Assembly (NCBI GenBank): GCA_963765935.1
Contig: CAVXXX010000001.1
Span: forward strand, 868,001-932,000
Reading direction: 5' to 3'
From: JAMXLG01 sp963765935
GTDB lineage: Bacteria > Vulcanimicrobiota > Vulcanimicrobiia > Vulcanimicrobiales > Vulcanimicrobiaceae
Length of the DNA: 64,000 nucleotides
The notes beneath the pieces were generated by a model. That model saw nothing but the letters and a program-made list of their open reading frames with translations, was not told the DNA's origin and made no database searches. This document shows, in pieces, positions 44,597 to 53,159 of the stretch; position 1 is the stretch's first letter, and each line of letters opens with the position of its first letter. The position numbers were made by a program, and so were the translations under genes.

Positions 44597-45471
44597 TCGT
44601 AAGCCGGCTCGATGAGGCCCATCTTTCCGGATTGAAAATCGCGAAACGCCTCTTCCAACTCGCGGGTGGAATTCATCACGAAGGGACCATACCGCGCAAC
44701 CGGCTCGTTGATCGGCCGTCCGGTAAGAACGAGGAATTGCAGCTCATCAGCAGCTGGATTCGTTACCGGAATGACGTCGCCGCCACGATCGAACACGATC
44801 GCCACGCGGGCATCGTACGTGCGTTCTCCCGCAAACCGGGCCGAACCGCGCATGAGATAGACGATTGCCGTATCGCCATCGTTTACCGCGTGTTCGATTT
44901 TCGCGCCGGGCTTCACATGATAGTGGACGAAACCGATCGGCATGCGGGTCTCCGCTGCACCGCGCACGCCTTGCGCTTCACCGGCAATCACTTTCGCCCA
45001 CGCGCGTCCGTCGCCGTTCGTCCATGTGGGAATCGTACTTGCGCGGACGTCTTGGTAACGCGGCCTTACCATCTTGTCGGCTTTTGGCAGATTGATCCAA
45101 ATTTGAAAGCCGTGTTGCCGTCCACCTTCGCGCATCATGCGCTCCGACGGCATCTCGGCGTGAACGACGCCTGCGCCCGCAGTCATCCATTGCACGTCGC
45201 CGGGATAAAGCTCACCGCGATGACCCGCCGAGTCCGCATGTTGAAATTCACCGTCAATCATGTACGTGACGGTTTCGAAGCCGCGGTGGGGATGATCGGG
45301 CGCGCCGATCGCCTCTCCCGGCGCATACTGCACCGGACCGAGTTCGTCGATCAACAAAAATGGATCGACCTGCATAACGTTTTGCACCGGAAACGGCCGG
45401 TGAACGATAAACCCGCCTCCCTCGACGAATTCTTGCGCCGGTAAGACGAGCGAAATTTTCCGTGGACTCAT
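44593..45471 (-). CDS. Pirin family protein
   Basis: A 292-residue bicupin. The N-terminal cupin has the metal ligands PDHPHRGFETVTY and HADSAGHRGELYPGDVQWMTAGAGVVHAE, the pirin signature. The C-terminal cupin lacks obvious ligands, as usual. Bacterial pirins include quercetinase-like enzymes and redox-linked regulators; the function here is not known. It converges on the LuxR fragment and precedes nothing on its strand for 43 bases. Confidence 0.9.
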   Translation of the reverse strand: MSPRKISLVLPAQEFVEGGGFIVHRPFPVQNVMQVDPFLLIDELGPVQYAPGEAIGAPDHPHRGFETVTYMIDGEFQHADSAGHRGELYPGDVQWMTAGAGVVHAEMPSERMMREGGRQHGFQIWINLPKADKMVRPRYQDVRASTIPTWTNGDGRAWAKVIAGEAQGVRGAAETRMPIGFVHYHVKPGAKIEHAVNDGDTAIVYLMRGSARFAGERTYDARVAIVFDRGGDVIPVTNPAADELQFLVLTGRPINEPVARYGPFVMNSTRELEEAFRDFQSGKMGLIEPAYD

Positions 45472-45514
45472 AGGTAAAGCATAACCCCTCGACGGTTGCC
45501 CGGGGGTTTCAGTT

Positions 45515-46186
45515 TTACGCTACGCCGGCCGGTATCCGCATAACCCTCGGCTGCTGCGGCACGTGCAGTTTCGGACCGGTGCCGGCTTGCACTTCGTCGA
45601 CCGTTACGCCAGGCGCCAGTTCGGTCAGGACCATTCCGGTCGGCGTAATATCGATGGTCGCCAAATCCGTAATGATTTTCTGCACGACCCGCTTACCGGT
45701 AAGCGGTAACGTGCAGATGTCGACGATCTTGTGCGCACCGCCCTTTGCGACGTGTTCCATCATGACGATGACGCGCTTTGCGCCGTGCACGAGATCCATC
45801 GCGCCGCCCATGCCCTTGACCATCTTCGCCGGAATCATCCAGTTTGCGAGATCGCCGTACTCGGAAACTTGCATTGCACCGAGCACCGCGAGATCAATGT
45901 GTCCGCCGCGAATCATGCCGAAAGAAAGCGACGAGTCGAAGAACGACGCCCCCGCAAGCACCGTCACCGTTTCTTTGCCGGCGTTGATCAAATCGGGATC
46001 TTCTTCACCTTCGAACGGATATGGGCCCATACCGAGAATGCCGTTTTCGCTTTGCAGCGTGACGGTCACGCCTTCGGGCACGTAGTTCGGAATCAATGTC
46101 GGCAACCCGATGCCGAGATTCACATATTGTCCGTCGCGAAGTTCTTGCGCAACGCGCGCTGCAAGTTGAGTTCTAGTTAGAGGCAT
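45515..46186 (-). CDS. scoB: 3-ketoacid CoA-transferase, subunit B
   Basis: A 223-residue class I CoA-transferase beta subunit. LGIGLPTLIPNYVP and LQSENGILGMGP are visible; the Glu of SENG forms the covalent CoA thioester. Length matches ScoB/AtoA-type subunits. With subunit A directly upstream it moves CoA between succinyl-CoA and a ketoacid such as acetoacetate. The acyl-CoA dehydrogenase divergently encoded next door fits a role in fatty-acid or ketone-body use. Substrate choice between succinyl-CoA and acetyl-CoA is not decided. Confidence 0.9.
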   Translation of the reverse strand: MPLTRTQLAARVAQELRDGQYVNLGIGLPTLIPNYVPEGVTVTLQSENGILGMGPYPFEGEEDPDLINAGKETVTVLAGASFFDSSLSFGMIRGGHIDLAVLGAMQVSEYGDLANWMIPAKMVKGMGGAMDLVHGAKRVIVMMEHVAKGGAHKIVDICTLPLTGKRVVQKIITDLATIDITPTGMVLTELAPGVTVDEVQAGTGPKLHVPQQPRVMRIPAGVA

Positions 46187-46197
46187 GTAATTCCAAC

Positions 46198-46968
46198 TTA
46201 CCTTTTTAATCCTGAGCTTGTCGAAGGACGTGTTGTTACGCGTTCGATGCGTTTGCCTGCGGGGCCGACTTTCACGATGCGTTGGACGAAAATGCCGGGC
46301 AGATGCACTTGTTCGGGATCGATCGTGCCCGCATCGACGATCTCTTCGGCTTCGACGATCGTGATTTTGCCGGCCATCGCGCAGAGCGGATTGAAGTTTC
46401 GCGTCGCTTTGTGGAAGATCAAATTGCCCGCCGTGTCTGCAACGGATGCGCGCACGAGCGCATAGTCACATACGATGCCCGCTTCGAGCACGTACTCGCG
46501 TCCGTTGAAAATGCGCGTTTCTTTTTTCGGTGACGGTACCGCGACCGAGCCGTCAGGATTGTGTTTCCACGGCAGGCCGCCTTCCGCGACGAGGGTTCCG
46601 ACGCCGGCCGGCGTGTAAAAGCCCGGGATTCCACACCCTCCCGCGCGCAGACGTTCCGCGAGCGTGCCTTGAGGAACGAGTTCGACTTCCAGTTCGCCGC
46701 TCAAGTATTGCCGCTCGAACTCTTTATTCTCGCCGACGTACGAACCGGTCGTGCGCCGGATGCGCTTGGCATCGAGCAGTACGCCGAGTCCCCACGCGTC
46801 GACACCGCAATTATTGGAAACGGTGACGAGCTCGGTTGCGCCTTGCTCCAGGAGCGCTTGAATCAAATTGTGCGGGATACCGTTGAGTCCAAAACCGCCG
46901 ACCGCAAGGGAAGCGCCGCTTGGAATATCGGCCACCGCTTGCACGCAGGACGCCAAGACTTTGTTCAT
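46198..46968 (-). CDS. scoA: 3-ketoacid CoA-transferase, subunit A
   Basis: A 256-residue class I CoA-transferase alpha subunit. It starts MNKVLASCVQAVADIPSGAS with the Gly-rich AVGGFGLNGIPHNLI CoA-binding loop, and GGCGIPGFYTPAGVGT later. The last residues TRPSTSSGLKR come from the interspersed repeat at 46208-46229, so the native end was probably near IERV. It lies 11 bases before subunit B and diverges from the acyl-CoA dehydrogenase gene. Confidence 0.9.
   Translation of the reverse strand: MNKVLASCVQAVADIPSGASLAVGGFGLNGIPHNLIQALLEQGATELVTVSNNCGVDAWGLGVLLDAKRIRRTTGSYVGENKEFERQYLSGELEVELVPQGTLAERLRAGGCGIPGFYTPAGVGTLVAEGGLPWKHNPDGSVAVPSPKKETRIFNGREYVLEAGIVCDYALVRASVADTAGNLIFHKATRNFNPLCAMAGKITIVEAEEIVDAGTIDPEQVHLPGIFVQRIVKVGPAGKRIERVTTRPSTSSGLKR
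46208..46229. repeat. Short interspersed repeat (RPSTSSG type)
   Basis: aatcctgagcttgtcgaagg on the plus strand, the same element as at 8549-8572. It forms the 3' end of scoA and encodes its PSTSSG tail. Confidence 0.55.
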
Positions 46969-46990
46969 CGCCGTGGAATTTCTCCGGGCT

Positions 46991-48157
46991 ATGAGTATTG
47001 CCCCACCGCGTGCACACGAGTCCGAAGAAGAGGCGATGATCCTCCAGATGGTGCGCGAGCTGGTTGCGGAAAAAGTCGCACCGCGCGCCGCTGAGATCGA
47101 CGAAAAAGAAGAGTTTCCTCAGGACATCAAAGCGCTTTTCGCGCAGAACGATTTGCTTGGCATTCCGATTCCCACCGAATACGGTGGGCTCGGCGGCACC
47201 TTTTTGACCTACGTCAAGGTTGTCGAGGAAATCGCCAAAGCGTGCGCGTCCAGTTCGTTGATCGTCGCGGTTCAGGAACTCGGCATGCTGCCGATCCTGA
47301 TCGGCGGGAGCGAAGAACAGAAGAAACGCTTTCTGCCCGACATTGCGTCTGGGAAAAAGATCGCGGCCTACGCGCTTACGGAAGCTTCGAGTGGATCGGA
47401 CGCGCTCGGTTCGATGCGCACGCGCGCCGAACGCAAAGGCGATTCGTACGTACTCAACGGCCAGAAGATTTGGATCACGAACGGAAGCGTTGCCGACGTT
47501 GTGTGTGTGTTTGGGGTAACCGATCCATCCGCGGGCTCGCGCGGTGTAAGCGCGTTCGTTGTCGAGAAAGGCATGAAGGGCTTTAGTGTCGGCAAGAAAG
47601 AGCGCAAGATGGGCATCCGCGGTTCACCGACGGTAGAACTCGTCTTCGACAATTGCGAAGTTCCCGCCGCGAATCGTCTGGGCGAAGAGGGCGAAGGGTT
47701 CAAAATCGCCATGAAAGTGCTCGATAAATCGCGTCCCGGCATCGCCGCGCAAGCACTCGGCATTGCGGCCGGCGCGCTCGAGTACGCAACGAGTTATGCA
47801 AAGGAGCGCATTGCGTTCGGTAAACCGATCGGCCAGCATCAGGGCGTCGGGTTCATGCTCGCAGACATGAAGACCGAAGTCGAATCGGCGCGCCTTTTGC
47901 TTTATGAAGCTGCACGCAAATGCGACGAGAATGCGCCGGACGTCTCCCTATGGGCATCGATGGCAAAACTCAAATGCGGTGACGTCGCGATGTCGGTAAC
48001 AACCGACGCGGTGCAAGTCCTCGGCGGATTCGGCTACTCGTCCGACTACCCGGTAGAACGAATGATGCGCGACGCCAAAATCACACAAATCTACGAAGGC
48101 ACCCAACAGATCCAGCGCCTCGTCATCTCCCGAGCAATAGTCGGCAAAGGCAAGTAG
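46991..48157 (+). CDS. Acyl-CoA dehydrogenase
   Basis: A 388-residue flavoenzyme of usual length from ATG 46991; the longer frame upstream is antisense to scoA. Signatures are AYALTEASSGSD in the middle and QVLGGFGYSSDYPVERMMRD with QIYEGTQQIQRLVISR at the end. The catalytic Glu of short/medium-chain enzymes is the E of IYEGT. It oxidises acyl-CoA to enoyl-CoA with FAD and passes electrons to ETF. The chain length is not shown. It diverges from scoA with only 22 bases between. Confidence 0.93.
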   Translation: MSIAPPRAHESEEEAMILQMVRELVAEKVAPRAAEIDEKEEFPQDIKALFAQNDLLGIPIPTEYGGLGGTFLTYVKVVEEIAKACASSSLIVAVQELGMLPILIGGSEEQKKRFLPDIASGKKIAAYALTEASSGSDALGSMRTRAERKGDSYVLNGQKIWITNGSVADVVCVFGVTDPSAGSRGVSAFVVEKGMKGFSVGKKERKMGIRGSPTVELVFDNCEVPAANRLGEEGEGFKIAMKVLDKSRPGIAAQALGIAAGALEYATSYAKERIAFGKPIGQHQGVGFMLADMKTEVESARLLLYEAARKCDENAPDVSLWASMAKLKCGDVAMSVTTDAVQVLGGFGYSSDYPVERMMRDAKITQIYEGTQQIQRLVISRAIVGKGK

Positions 48158-48349
48158 CGCACACACGCGCCACACGGGGCCCGGCTGCGGAGCCAGCCCC
48201 CAAAGACTCTTCGATTGTAAAGGAAAGGTAGCGAGGGGCGGGACGCGAACTTCCCGGCCCATTGCTGCGTTTGTATAGACGCAGAGACTGCGCGTGCCGG
48301 CCTTCCCGGCTCGCCGCAGTTACCTGTTGCTACGAAGGGAGGTGAACTC

Positions 48350-48691
48350 ATGAATAAGATCCTCGCATCACTCGTTGCGGCGGCGTTCCTAACGACCGGC
48401 GTGGCGATGGCAGCTTCGCCGGCGCCGAAGGCGTCCGCGGCGGCCAAGACGACGACGAAGAGCACCAGCGGCTCGATGAAGTCCTCGTCGATGAAGTCCT
48501 CGTCGACGAAGTCGTCGATGAAGTCGACGAAGGCGGCCAAACCGGCCCCGAAGGCGACGAAGAAGCCCGAACTCCAGAAGACGGCTGCTAAGGCGACCGC
48601 GGCTCCGAAGACGGCAGCCAAGTCGACGAAGACCACGATGAAGGCGACGAAGTCGGCCAAGCCGGCTCCGAAGGCCACGAAGAAACCGTAA
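48350..48691 (+). CDS. Secreted Lys/Ala/Ser-rich repeat protein
   Basis: A 113-residue protein with a very good ribosome site (GGGAGGTGA ending 6 bases before ATG) and a signal peptide (MNKILASLVAAAFLTTGVAM, then AASP). The mature part is low complexity: SMKSSSMKSSSTKSS, then two KSAKPAPKATKKP-like repeats, one at the very end. The composition recalls histone H1/AlgP tails, but a signal peptide makes a DNA role unlikely. A terminator follows. It probably binds polyanions in the envelope; this is inference. Confidence 0.75.
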   Translation: MNKILASLVAAAFLTTGVAMAASPAPKASAAAKTTTKSTSGSMKSSSMKSSSTKSSMKSTKAAKPAPKATKKPELQKTAAKATAAPKTAAKSTKTTMKATKSAKPAPKATKKP

Positions 48692-48718
48692 TCCCCGTTT
48701 TTATTTAGGTACCTCATA

Positions 48719-48752
48719 TCGGCGCAGTCGTAATGGCTGCGCCGAATTTTTT
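48719..48752 (+). terminator. Rho-independent terminator after the Lys-rich gene
   Basis: tcggcgcag (48719-48727) pairs exactly with ctgcgccga (48737-48745) and is followed by attttttg. Confidence 0.88.
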
Positions 48753-48766
48753 GGTAAGTTAGGGAT

Positions 48767-49285
48767 GTGTCGGATCCCATGAAGCCGGAGTTTACGGCGC
48801 AGAACCCGATCGTCGAGGCGGCGTCGCGCATTCGCGCGCGACGGGACCTGGCAAGCGTCATCGATGCCTCGAGCGGTGCACCGGCAGAGCGCAAGCCTGA
48901 AGATGCAGAGGAATCCCTGCGGCTCTTTGCGCGCAACTTGCGCGACGGCGCGACGCGTCTGAATTCGATTCTTGGTCCCAATGCGGTCCGCATCGTGACG
49001 TTCGAGAAGCCGCTTCGTCTGCGCGTTCGCTTCGGCGAGAAGCGCCTATCGCTCGAATTGGAAGACGTTCAGCAACTCGTTCGAATCACCGGCATCGATC
49101 TCGACGGTGAGTATCAATTCGATTTGAGCGCTCCCGTGCCGGCCCTCATCAACCTTTCGAAGATTTCAACTGAAGCGGGCTACGGCGACGCGCTTACCGC
49201 TTCTTCTTTGCTGAAGTTGATCGCACAGGACGCCGAGTTGCCGCGCCCGTCCCACCTCGACCACTCGGGACCGCTGCAGTTTTAG
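48767..49285 (+). CDS. Hypothetical cytoplasmic protein
   Basis: A 172-residue soluble protein with a helical, charged N-terminal half and a beta-rich middle (AVRIVTFEKPLRLRVRFGEK, LSLELEDVQQLVRITGIDL). No signal peptide. GTG 48767 or ATG 48779 could start it. The last 92 bases overlap nth on the other strand, where nth itself has a basic tail. No family recognised. Confidence 0.6.
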   Translation: MSDPMKPEFTAQNPIVEAASRIRARRDLASVIDASSGAPAERKPEDAEESLRLFARNLRDGATRLNSILGPNAVRIVTFEKPLRLRVRFGEKRLSLELEDVQQLVRITGIDLDGEYQFDLSAPVPALINLSKISTEAGYGDALTASSLLKLIAQDAELPRPSHLDHSGPLQF

Positions 49286-49970
49286 ATTTAACGCGCGCGG
49301 CGTTCATCTTCGCGATAATCGCCGGTGTCGGGCACAATTCGTTCACCGGACATTGCGGGCACAGCGGCGTCGGTGCTTTACAAATCGCGCGGCCGTGTAG
49401 AATGAGCCAATGGCTTGCGAGCCGTCGCTTTTCCAGCGGCACGAGCGCGTTCAGATCTTCTTCCACCTGACGCGGCGTCGTTCCGAGCGTCAGTCCTAGG
49501 CGGTGCGACACGCGAAACACGTGCGTATCGACCGCAATAGCGGCTTCTTGGAACGCAACCGACATCACGACGTTGGCGGTTTTTCGTCCGACGCCGGCAA
49601 GGCTCTCGAGATCCTCACGTTCGCGCGGCACGTCACCGCCGTACTTTTCAACGAGTTCCCGCGCCGCATTCATGATGTTTTTGGTCTTCATGCGAAAGAA
49701 GCCCGAGGACTTGATGATCCGCTCCACATCGGCCGGATCGGCTTTCGCAAGCTTTTCCGGAGTCGGATACTTTGCGAAGAGCGTTGGCGTGATCATGTTC
49801 ACACGCGCATCGGTCGTCTGCGCGGAAAGAATGACGGCAATGAGCAGTTGGAACGTATTTTCGTAGTCGAGCGCGGTCACCGCATGCGGGTACGCATGCT
49901 CTAATAGGGCGAGTTCCCGTTGCGCAACATCGCGCGGGACCTTCTTCTTCGGGAATGGTATCGTAGCCAT
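49194..49970 (-). CDS. nth: Endonuclease III
   Basis: A 258-residue HhH-GPD glycosylase. The helix-hairpin-helix LAGVGRKTANVVMS includes the catalytic Lys, and the catalytic Asp lies in AVDTHVFRV. The 4Fe-4S loop CKAPTPLCPQCPVNELC has the C-x6-C-x2-C-x5-C spacing. It removes oxidised pyrimidines from DNA. A Lys/Arg-rich extension of about 30 residues follows the cluster, overlapping the neighbour gene; it may help DNA binding. Divergent from the ATP-grasp gene. Confidence 0.94.
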   Translation of the reverse strand: MATIPFPKKKVPRDVAQRELALLEHAYPHAVTALDYENTFQLLIAVILSAQTTDARVNMITPTLFAKYPTPEKLAKADPADVERIIKSSGFFRMKTKNIMNAARELVEKYGGDVPREREDLESLAGVGRKTANVVMSVAFQEAAIAVDTHVFRVSHRLGLTLGTTPRQVEEDLNALVPLEKRRLASHWLILHGRAICKAPTPLCPQCPVNELCPTPAIIAKMNAARVKSKTAAVPSGRGGTGAATRRPVRSTSAKKKR

Positions 49971-50013
49971 GTTGCGAGCGGTGTTTTACCGGACGCCTGC
50001 GAACCCATGCCGC

Positions 50014-51291
50014 GTGAGCACGTTCGGTAGCCCTGCGGAAGCCAATGCCGCCGGAATCACTTTGCGCAGTCAGGGCAAACTCCGCGAGGCGATTGAGATC
50101 TTCCGTGAAGCAACGTCGCGGTTTCCCTCAATTCCGGCACTGCATCAGAATCTCGCTCAGGCGCTGTACGAAGCAGGCGATACGGGCGACGCGATCGCCG
50201 AGCATCGCCGCGTGCTCTCCCTCGATCCGCGTAACGTAGCTTCCAATTTCGCGCTCTACGAACTGCTGCAAATTACCGGCGACCGTGTCCTTGCGCTCGC
50301 GCATCAGCGCCTTGCACTCGAGGAGCAGCGGCTCTTCTCGCATGTTGCACCGCGCGACGCGCGCGCCGTGCTTCTGCTCTTCGCGCCGGGCGATTGGCAG
50401 GCAAACATTCCGGTCGATTTTCTATTCGATGCGCAGACGACGACCGTTCATAAACTTTATCTGTTGAATGACCGGTATCTCGCGCGCGACGCGCAGGTGA
50501 TTCCGCGATACGATGTCTTGTGGAACGCTATCGCCGAATCGCCCGATGCGGGCTCGTATTTGCAACTTGCCATGCGCGTCATCTCGGCTCAAGACAGACC
50601 CACATTGAACGATCCGGCAAAGGTCGTTGCAACCTCTCGCCTGCGCTTGCCCGATACCCTGCGGCACACCGACGCGCACGTTCCGCACGTTCGCGAAGTG
50701 CGCCGGGACGATCTCGAACGCGGCGAAACGGGAATCGCGTTTCCCATCATCGCGCGCCCTGCGGGATCGCATGCCGGCATGGGTCTGGCGCGTCTTGCAT
50801 CGCTCGATGAATGCGCCTCGTATGCAAAGGCGAACGAAGCACAAGCATACTACGTAAGCCCGTTCGTCGATTATTCCAGCGACGATGGTTTTTTTCGAAA
50901 GTATCGCATCGTTTTTGTCGATAGGCAGCCATATCCGGTGCATCTCGCAATATCACCCAACTGGATGATCCACTACTACAACGCACCGATGGCCGAGAAC
51001 CAATGGATGCGCGACGAAGAGGCGCGTTTTCTGGGCGATCTGCGTTCGGTGTTCGACGGAGCGCTTTACGAAACGCTCGAGAACGTTGCAGCGTCAGTTG
51101 GATTGGAATATTTCGGTATCGATTGCTCGATCGACCGGGACGGCCGCATTCTGATGTTCGAAGCAGATCCGGCAATGCTCGTGCACACGAGCGATCCCGC
51201 CGACGTTTATCCTTACAAAAAGCGATACATTCCACGCATCTACCGGGCCGTGGAAGCGATGATCGATCGCCGCAAAGCTGCCGATATCTAA
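50014..51291 (+). CDS. TPR and ATP-grasp-like protein
   Basis: A protein of about 425 residues if it starts at GTG 50014; ATG 49969 would overlap nth. Residues about 10-105 form two or three TPR repeats (ANAAGITLRSQGKLREAIEI and LAQALYEAGDTGDAIAEHRR). A middle domain follows, then an ATP-grasp-like end with PIIARPAGSHAGMGLARL, YYVSPFVDYSS and FGIDCSIDRDGRILMFEADP. The DxDG...EAD pattern supplies the metal ligands in ATP-grasp ligases. Such enzymes join a carboxylate to an amine or thiol; the substrate is unknown. The FAD gene follows after 3 bases. Confidence 0.7.
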   Translation: MSTFGSPAEANAAGITLRSQGKLREAIEIFREATSRFPSIPALHQNLAQALYEAGDTGDAIAEHRRVLSLDPRNVASNFALYELLQITGDRVLALAHQRLALEEQRLFSHVAPRDARAVLLLFAPGDWQANIPVDFLFDAQTTTVHKLYLLNDRYLARDAQVIPRYDVLWNAIAESPDAGSYLQLAMRVISAQDRPTLNDPAKVVATSRLRLPDTLRHTDAHVPHVREVRRDDLERGETGIAFPIIARPAGSHAGMGLARLASLDECASYAKANEAQAYYVSPFVDYSSDDGFFRKYRIVFVDRQPYPVHLAISPNWMIHYYNAPMAENQWMRDEEARFLGDLRSVFDGALYETLENVAASVGLEYFGIDCSIDRDGRILMFEADPAMLVHTSDPADVYPYKKRYIPRIYRAVEAMIDRRKAADI

Positions 51292-51294
51292 GGC

Positions 51295-52644
51295 ATGATA
51301 GACGAGCGGCTCGACGCCGCAATAGTCGGCGCCGGGATCGCTGGATCGGCGGTCACGCTTGCTCTGGCCGCACGTGCACCAGCCGGATTCCGAACGGCAA
51401 TCTTCGATCGGGCTGAGCCGGGTCCGGGAACCGCCTATGCGCCGCAATCGGCGAGCCTTCTGCTCAACGGCCCGGTACGCGCGATGTCGATGATGCCCGG
51501 GGACGGCGCGCACTTCGAGCGCTGGCTTGTGGACGAGCCGAGCGATGCCTTGATTTGCCGCGCCCGTTACGGAGCATATGCGCGGGCAACCATCGCATCC
51601 GCGCTTGCGTCGCGTGCCGATTTCCGGCACGTTCGCGATGAAGTCGTCGACCTCGAGCGCAATAACGACGATACGTATACCTTGACCACTGCCAACGGCG
51701 ATCGATTCACCGCGCGCGCCGTCGTTCTCGCGCTGGGAAACTTTGCGCCGTCATCGCACTTCTTGCCGGAAAGCGTACGCGCATTTTCGGGCTACTTCGG
51801 TGACCCGTGGCGCGTCGATGTTTCGCCGTTCGAGAATCGCGACGTTGCGCTCGTGGGGAGCCGTCTCACCGCGATGGATGTCGTTGCACTCCTCGACGAA
51901 CGTGCATTTCGCGGACGAATTCACTTGATTTCACGGCACGGATTGCTGCCCCGACTCGAAGACCCGCGGGTTCGCGGCGCGGATCCCGCAGCGCTCGCAC
52001 TCGATACGTCAAGTCCGCATGCCTTGTTGCGCTCGATGCGCCGCGCAGCCTCACGCTTTCCGGGCGACTGGCGAGCGGTCATCGATTCGATTCGCGCCGT
52101 CACGCCCGCAATTTGGTCTTCGTGGAGCAATCGGGAACGAAAGAGATTTTTACGTCACGCGCAAGCGATGTGGGCGGTTCACCGGTATCGTGTGCCCGCC
52201 GCAACGTACGCCGCATTTGCGCGGCTCCATGCGGAAGGCCGTGCTATAACTCACCGGGGACACGTACAAGATGCCCGAGTGCAAGACTCTGAAGTTCACA
52301 TCACGCTTGCGAACGCATCGGGCACCCAAACGATACGCGCCGCATACGTCGTCAATTGTACGGGACCAAATTCCGACATTCGTCGCGTCGACCGGCCGCT
52401 CGTGAAAAATGCGCTACGCCGCGGACTCATACGGCCGGATAGGCTCCATCTAGGAATCGACGCAAACGAGCAGTATCGTATTGTCGATGCCTCGGGTCAC
52501 GAGCAAGCCAACTTTTTTGGGATCGGACCGCTACTGCGCGGTTCGTGGTATGAAACCACCGCGGTTCCGGAAGTTGTGAAGCATGCGAGCGCGATTGCGA
52601 CGGAATTGCTAAGGGAACAGACTGAAATGGCGGTTGCAGGATGA
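51295..52644 (+). CDS. FAD/NAD(P)-binding protein (YdhS/COG4529-like)
   Basis: A 449-residue protein with an N-terminal Rossmann motif (AAIVGAGIAGSAVTLAL), a second nucleotide-binding GxGxx-like segment (VALVGSRLTAMDVV), and a C-terminal conserved ANFFGIGPLLRGSWYETTAVPE. This layout matches the uncharacterised YdhS family of flavoproteins. It overlaps the cysteine dioxygenase gene by 4 bases and follows the ATP-grasp gene by 3, so one operon is certain. Substrate unknown; a redox step on a sulfur or amino compound is a guess from the neighbours. Confidence 0.8.
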   Translation: MIDERLDAAIVGAGIAGSAVTLALAARAPAGFRTAIFDRAEPGPGTAYAPQSASLLLNGPVRAMSMMPGDGAHFERWLVDEPSDALICRARYGAYARATIASALASRADFRHVRDEVVDLERNNDDTYTLTTANGDRFTARAVVLALGNFAPSSHFLPESVRAFSGYFGDPWRVDVSPFENRDVALVGSRLTAMDVVALLDERAFRGRIHLISRHGLLPRLEDPRVRGADPAALALDTSSPHALLRSMRRAASRFPGDWRAVIDSIRAVTPAIWSSWSNRERKRFLRHAQAMWAVHRYRVPAATYAAFARLHAEGRAITHRGHVQDARVQDSEVHITLANASGTQTIRAAYVVNCTGPNSDIRRVDRPLVKNALRRGLIRPDRLHLGIDANEQYRIVDASGHEQANFFGIGPLLRGSWYETTAVPEVVKHASAIATELLREQTEMAVAG

Positions 52645-53159
52645 TAGACTCTCTCGAAGCGCGCCTGGAAGAGGCGATACGGCACCCGGAAATGATCGAG
52701 GCGATGCTGCGTGGCGTCAACGGCTTCGCGCACTATAGGACATTGCTTCCGGCAATTCCGTACGCCTATACGCGCACGCTTCTTCTCAAGCGGCCCGATT
52801 TCGAGTTGGTCGCCATGCAGTGGTCGCCGGGATCGGTGAGCGAGTTGCACGATCACGGCGATGCCCGATGTTGGGTCGCAGTTGTAGAAGGCGCAATCGA
52901 TGTCGAGAACTTCGAGCGCCGCGATGTAGGCGCGCCTCGCGCGGAGTTATCGTACACGTCATCGTTACGTCTCGCCGCCGGAAGCACCGATCACCGGCTC
53001 AACAGTCGCGAACTGCATCGAGTTCGCAACACGGGAGAGACCAGCGCGTATTCGTTGCAGATCTACTCGCCGGAAATCGGCGAGTACCGCGTCTTCGATG
53101 CAAACGACGGGTCCTACACGATGGCGGTCGCACATTACGACTCCGTCTTGAATCTTTAG
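52641..53159 (+). CDS. Cysteine dioxygenase type I family protein
   Basis: A 172-residue cupin. The iron ligands are in SELHDHGDARCW (two His) and ELHRVRN (third His), the 3-His pattern of thiol dioxygenases. The Cys in DARCW matches the cysteine of the Cys-Tyr cofactor in mammalian CDO. These enzymes add O2 to cysteine or another thiol to give a sulfinate. It is the last gene of the operon and converges on the MFS gene. Whether free cysteine is the substrate is not shown. Confidence 0.85.
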   Translation: MIDSLEARLEEAIRHPEMIEAMLRGVNGFAHYRTLLPAIPYAYTRTLLLKRPDFELVAMQWSPGSVSELHDHGDARCWVAVVEGAIDVENFERRDVGAPRAELSYTSSLRLAAGSTDHRLNSRELHRVRNTGETSAYSLQIYSPEIGEYRVFDANDGSYTMAVAHYDSVLNL

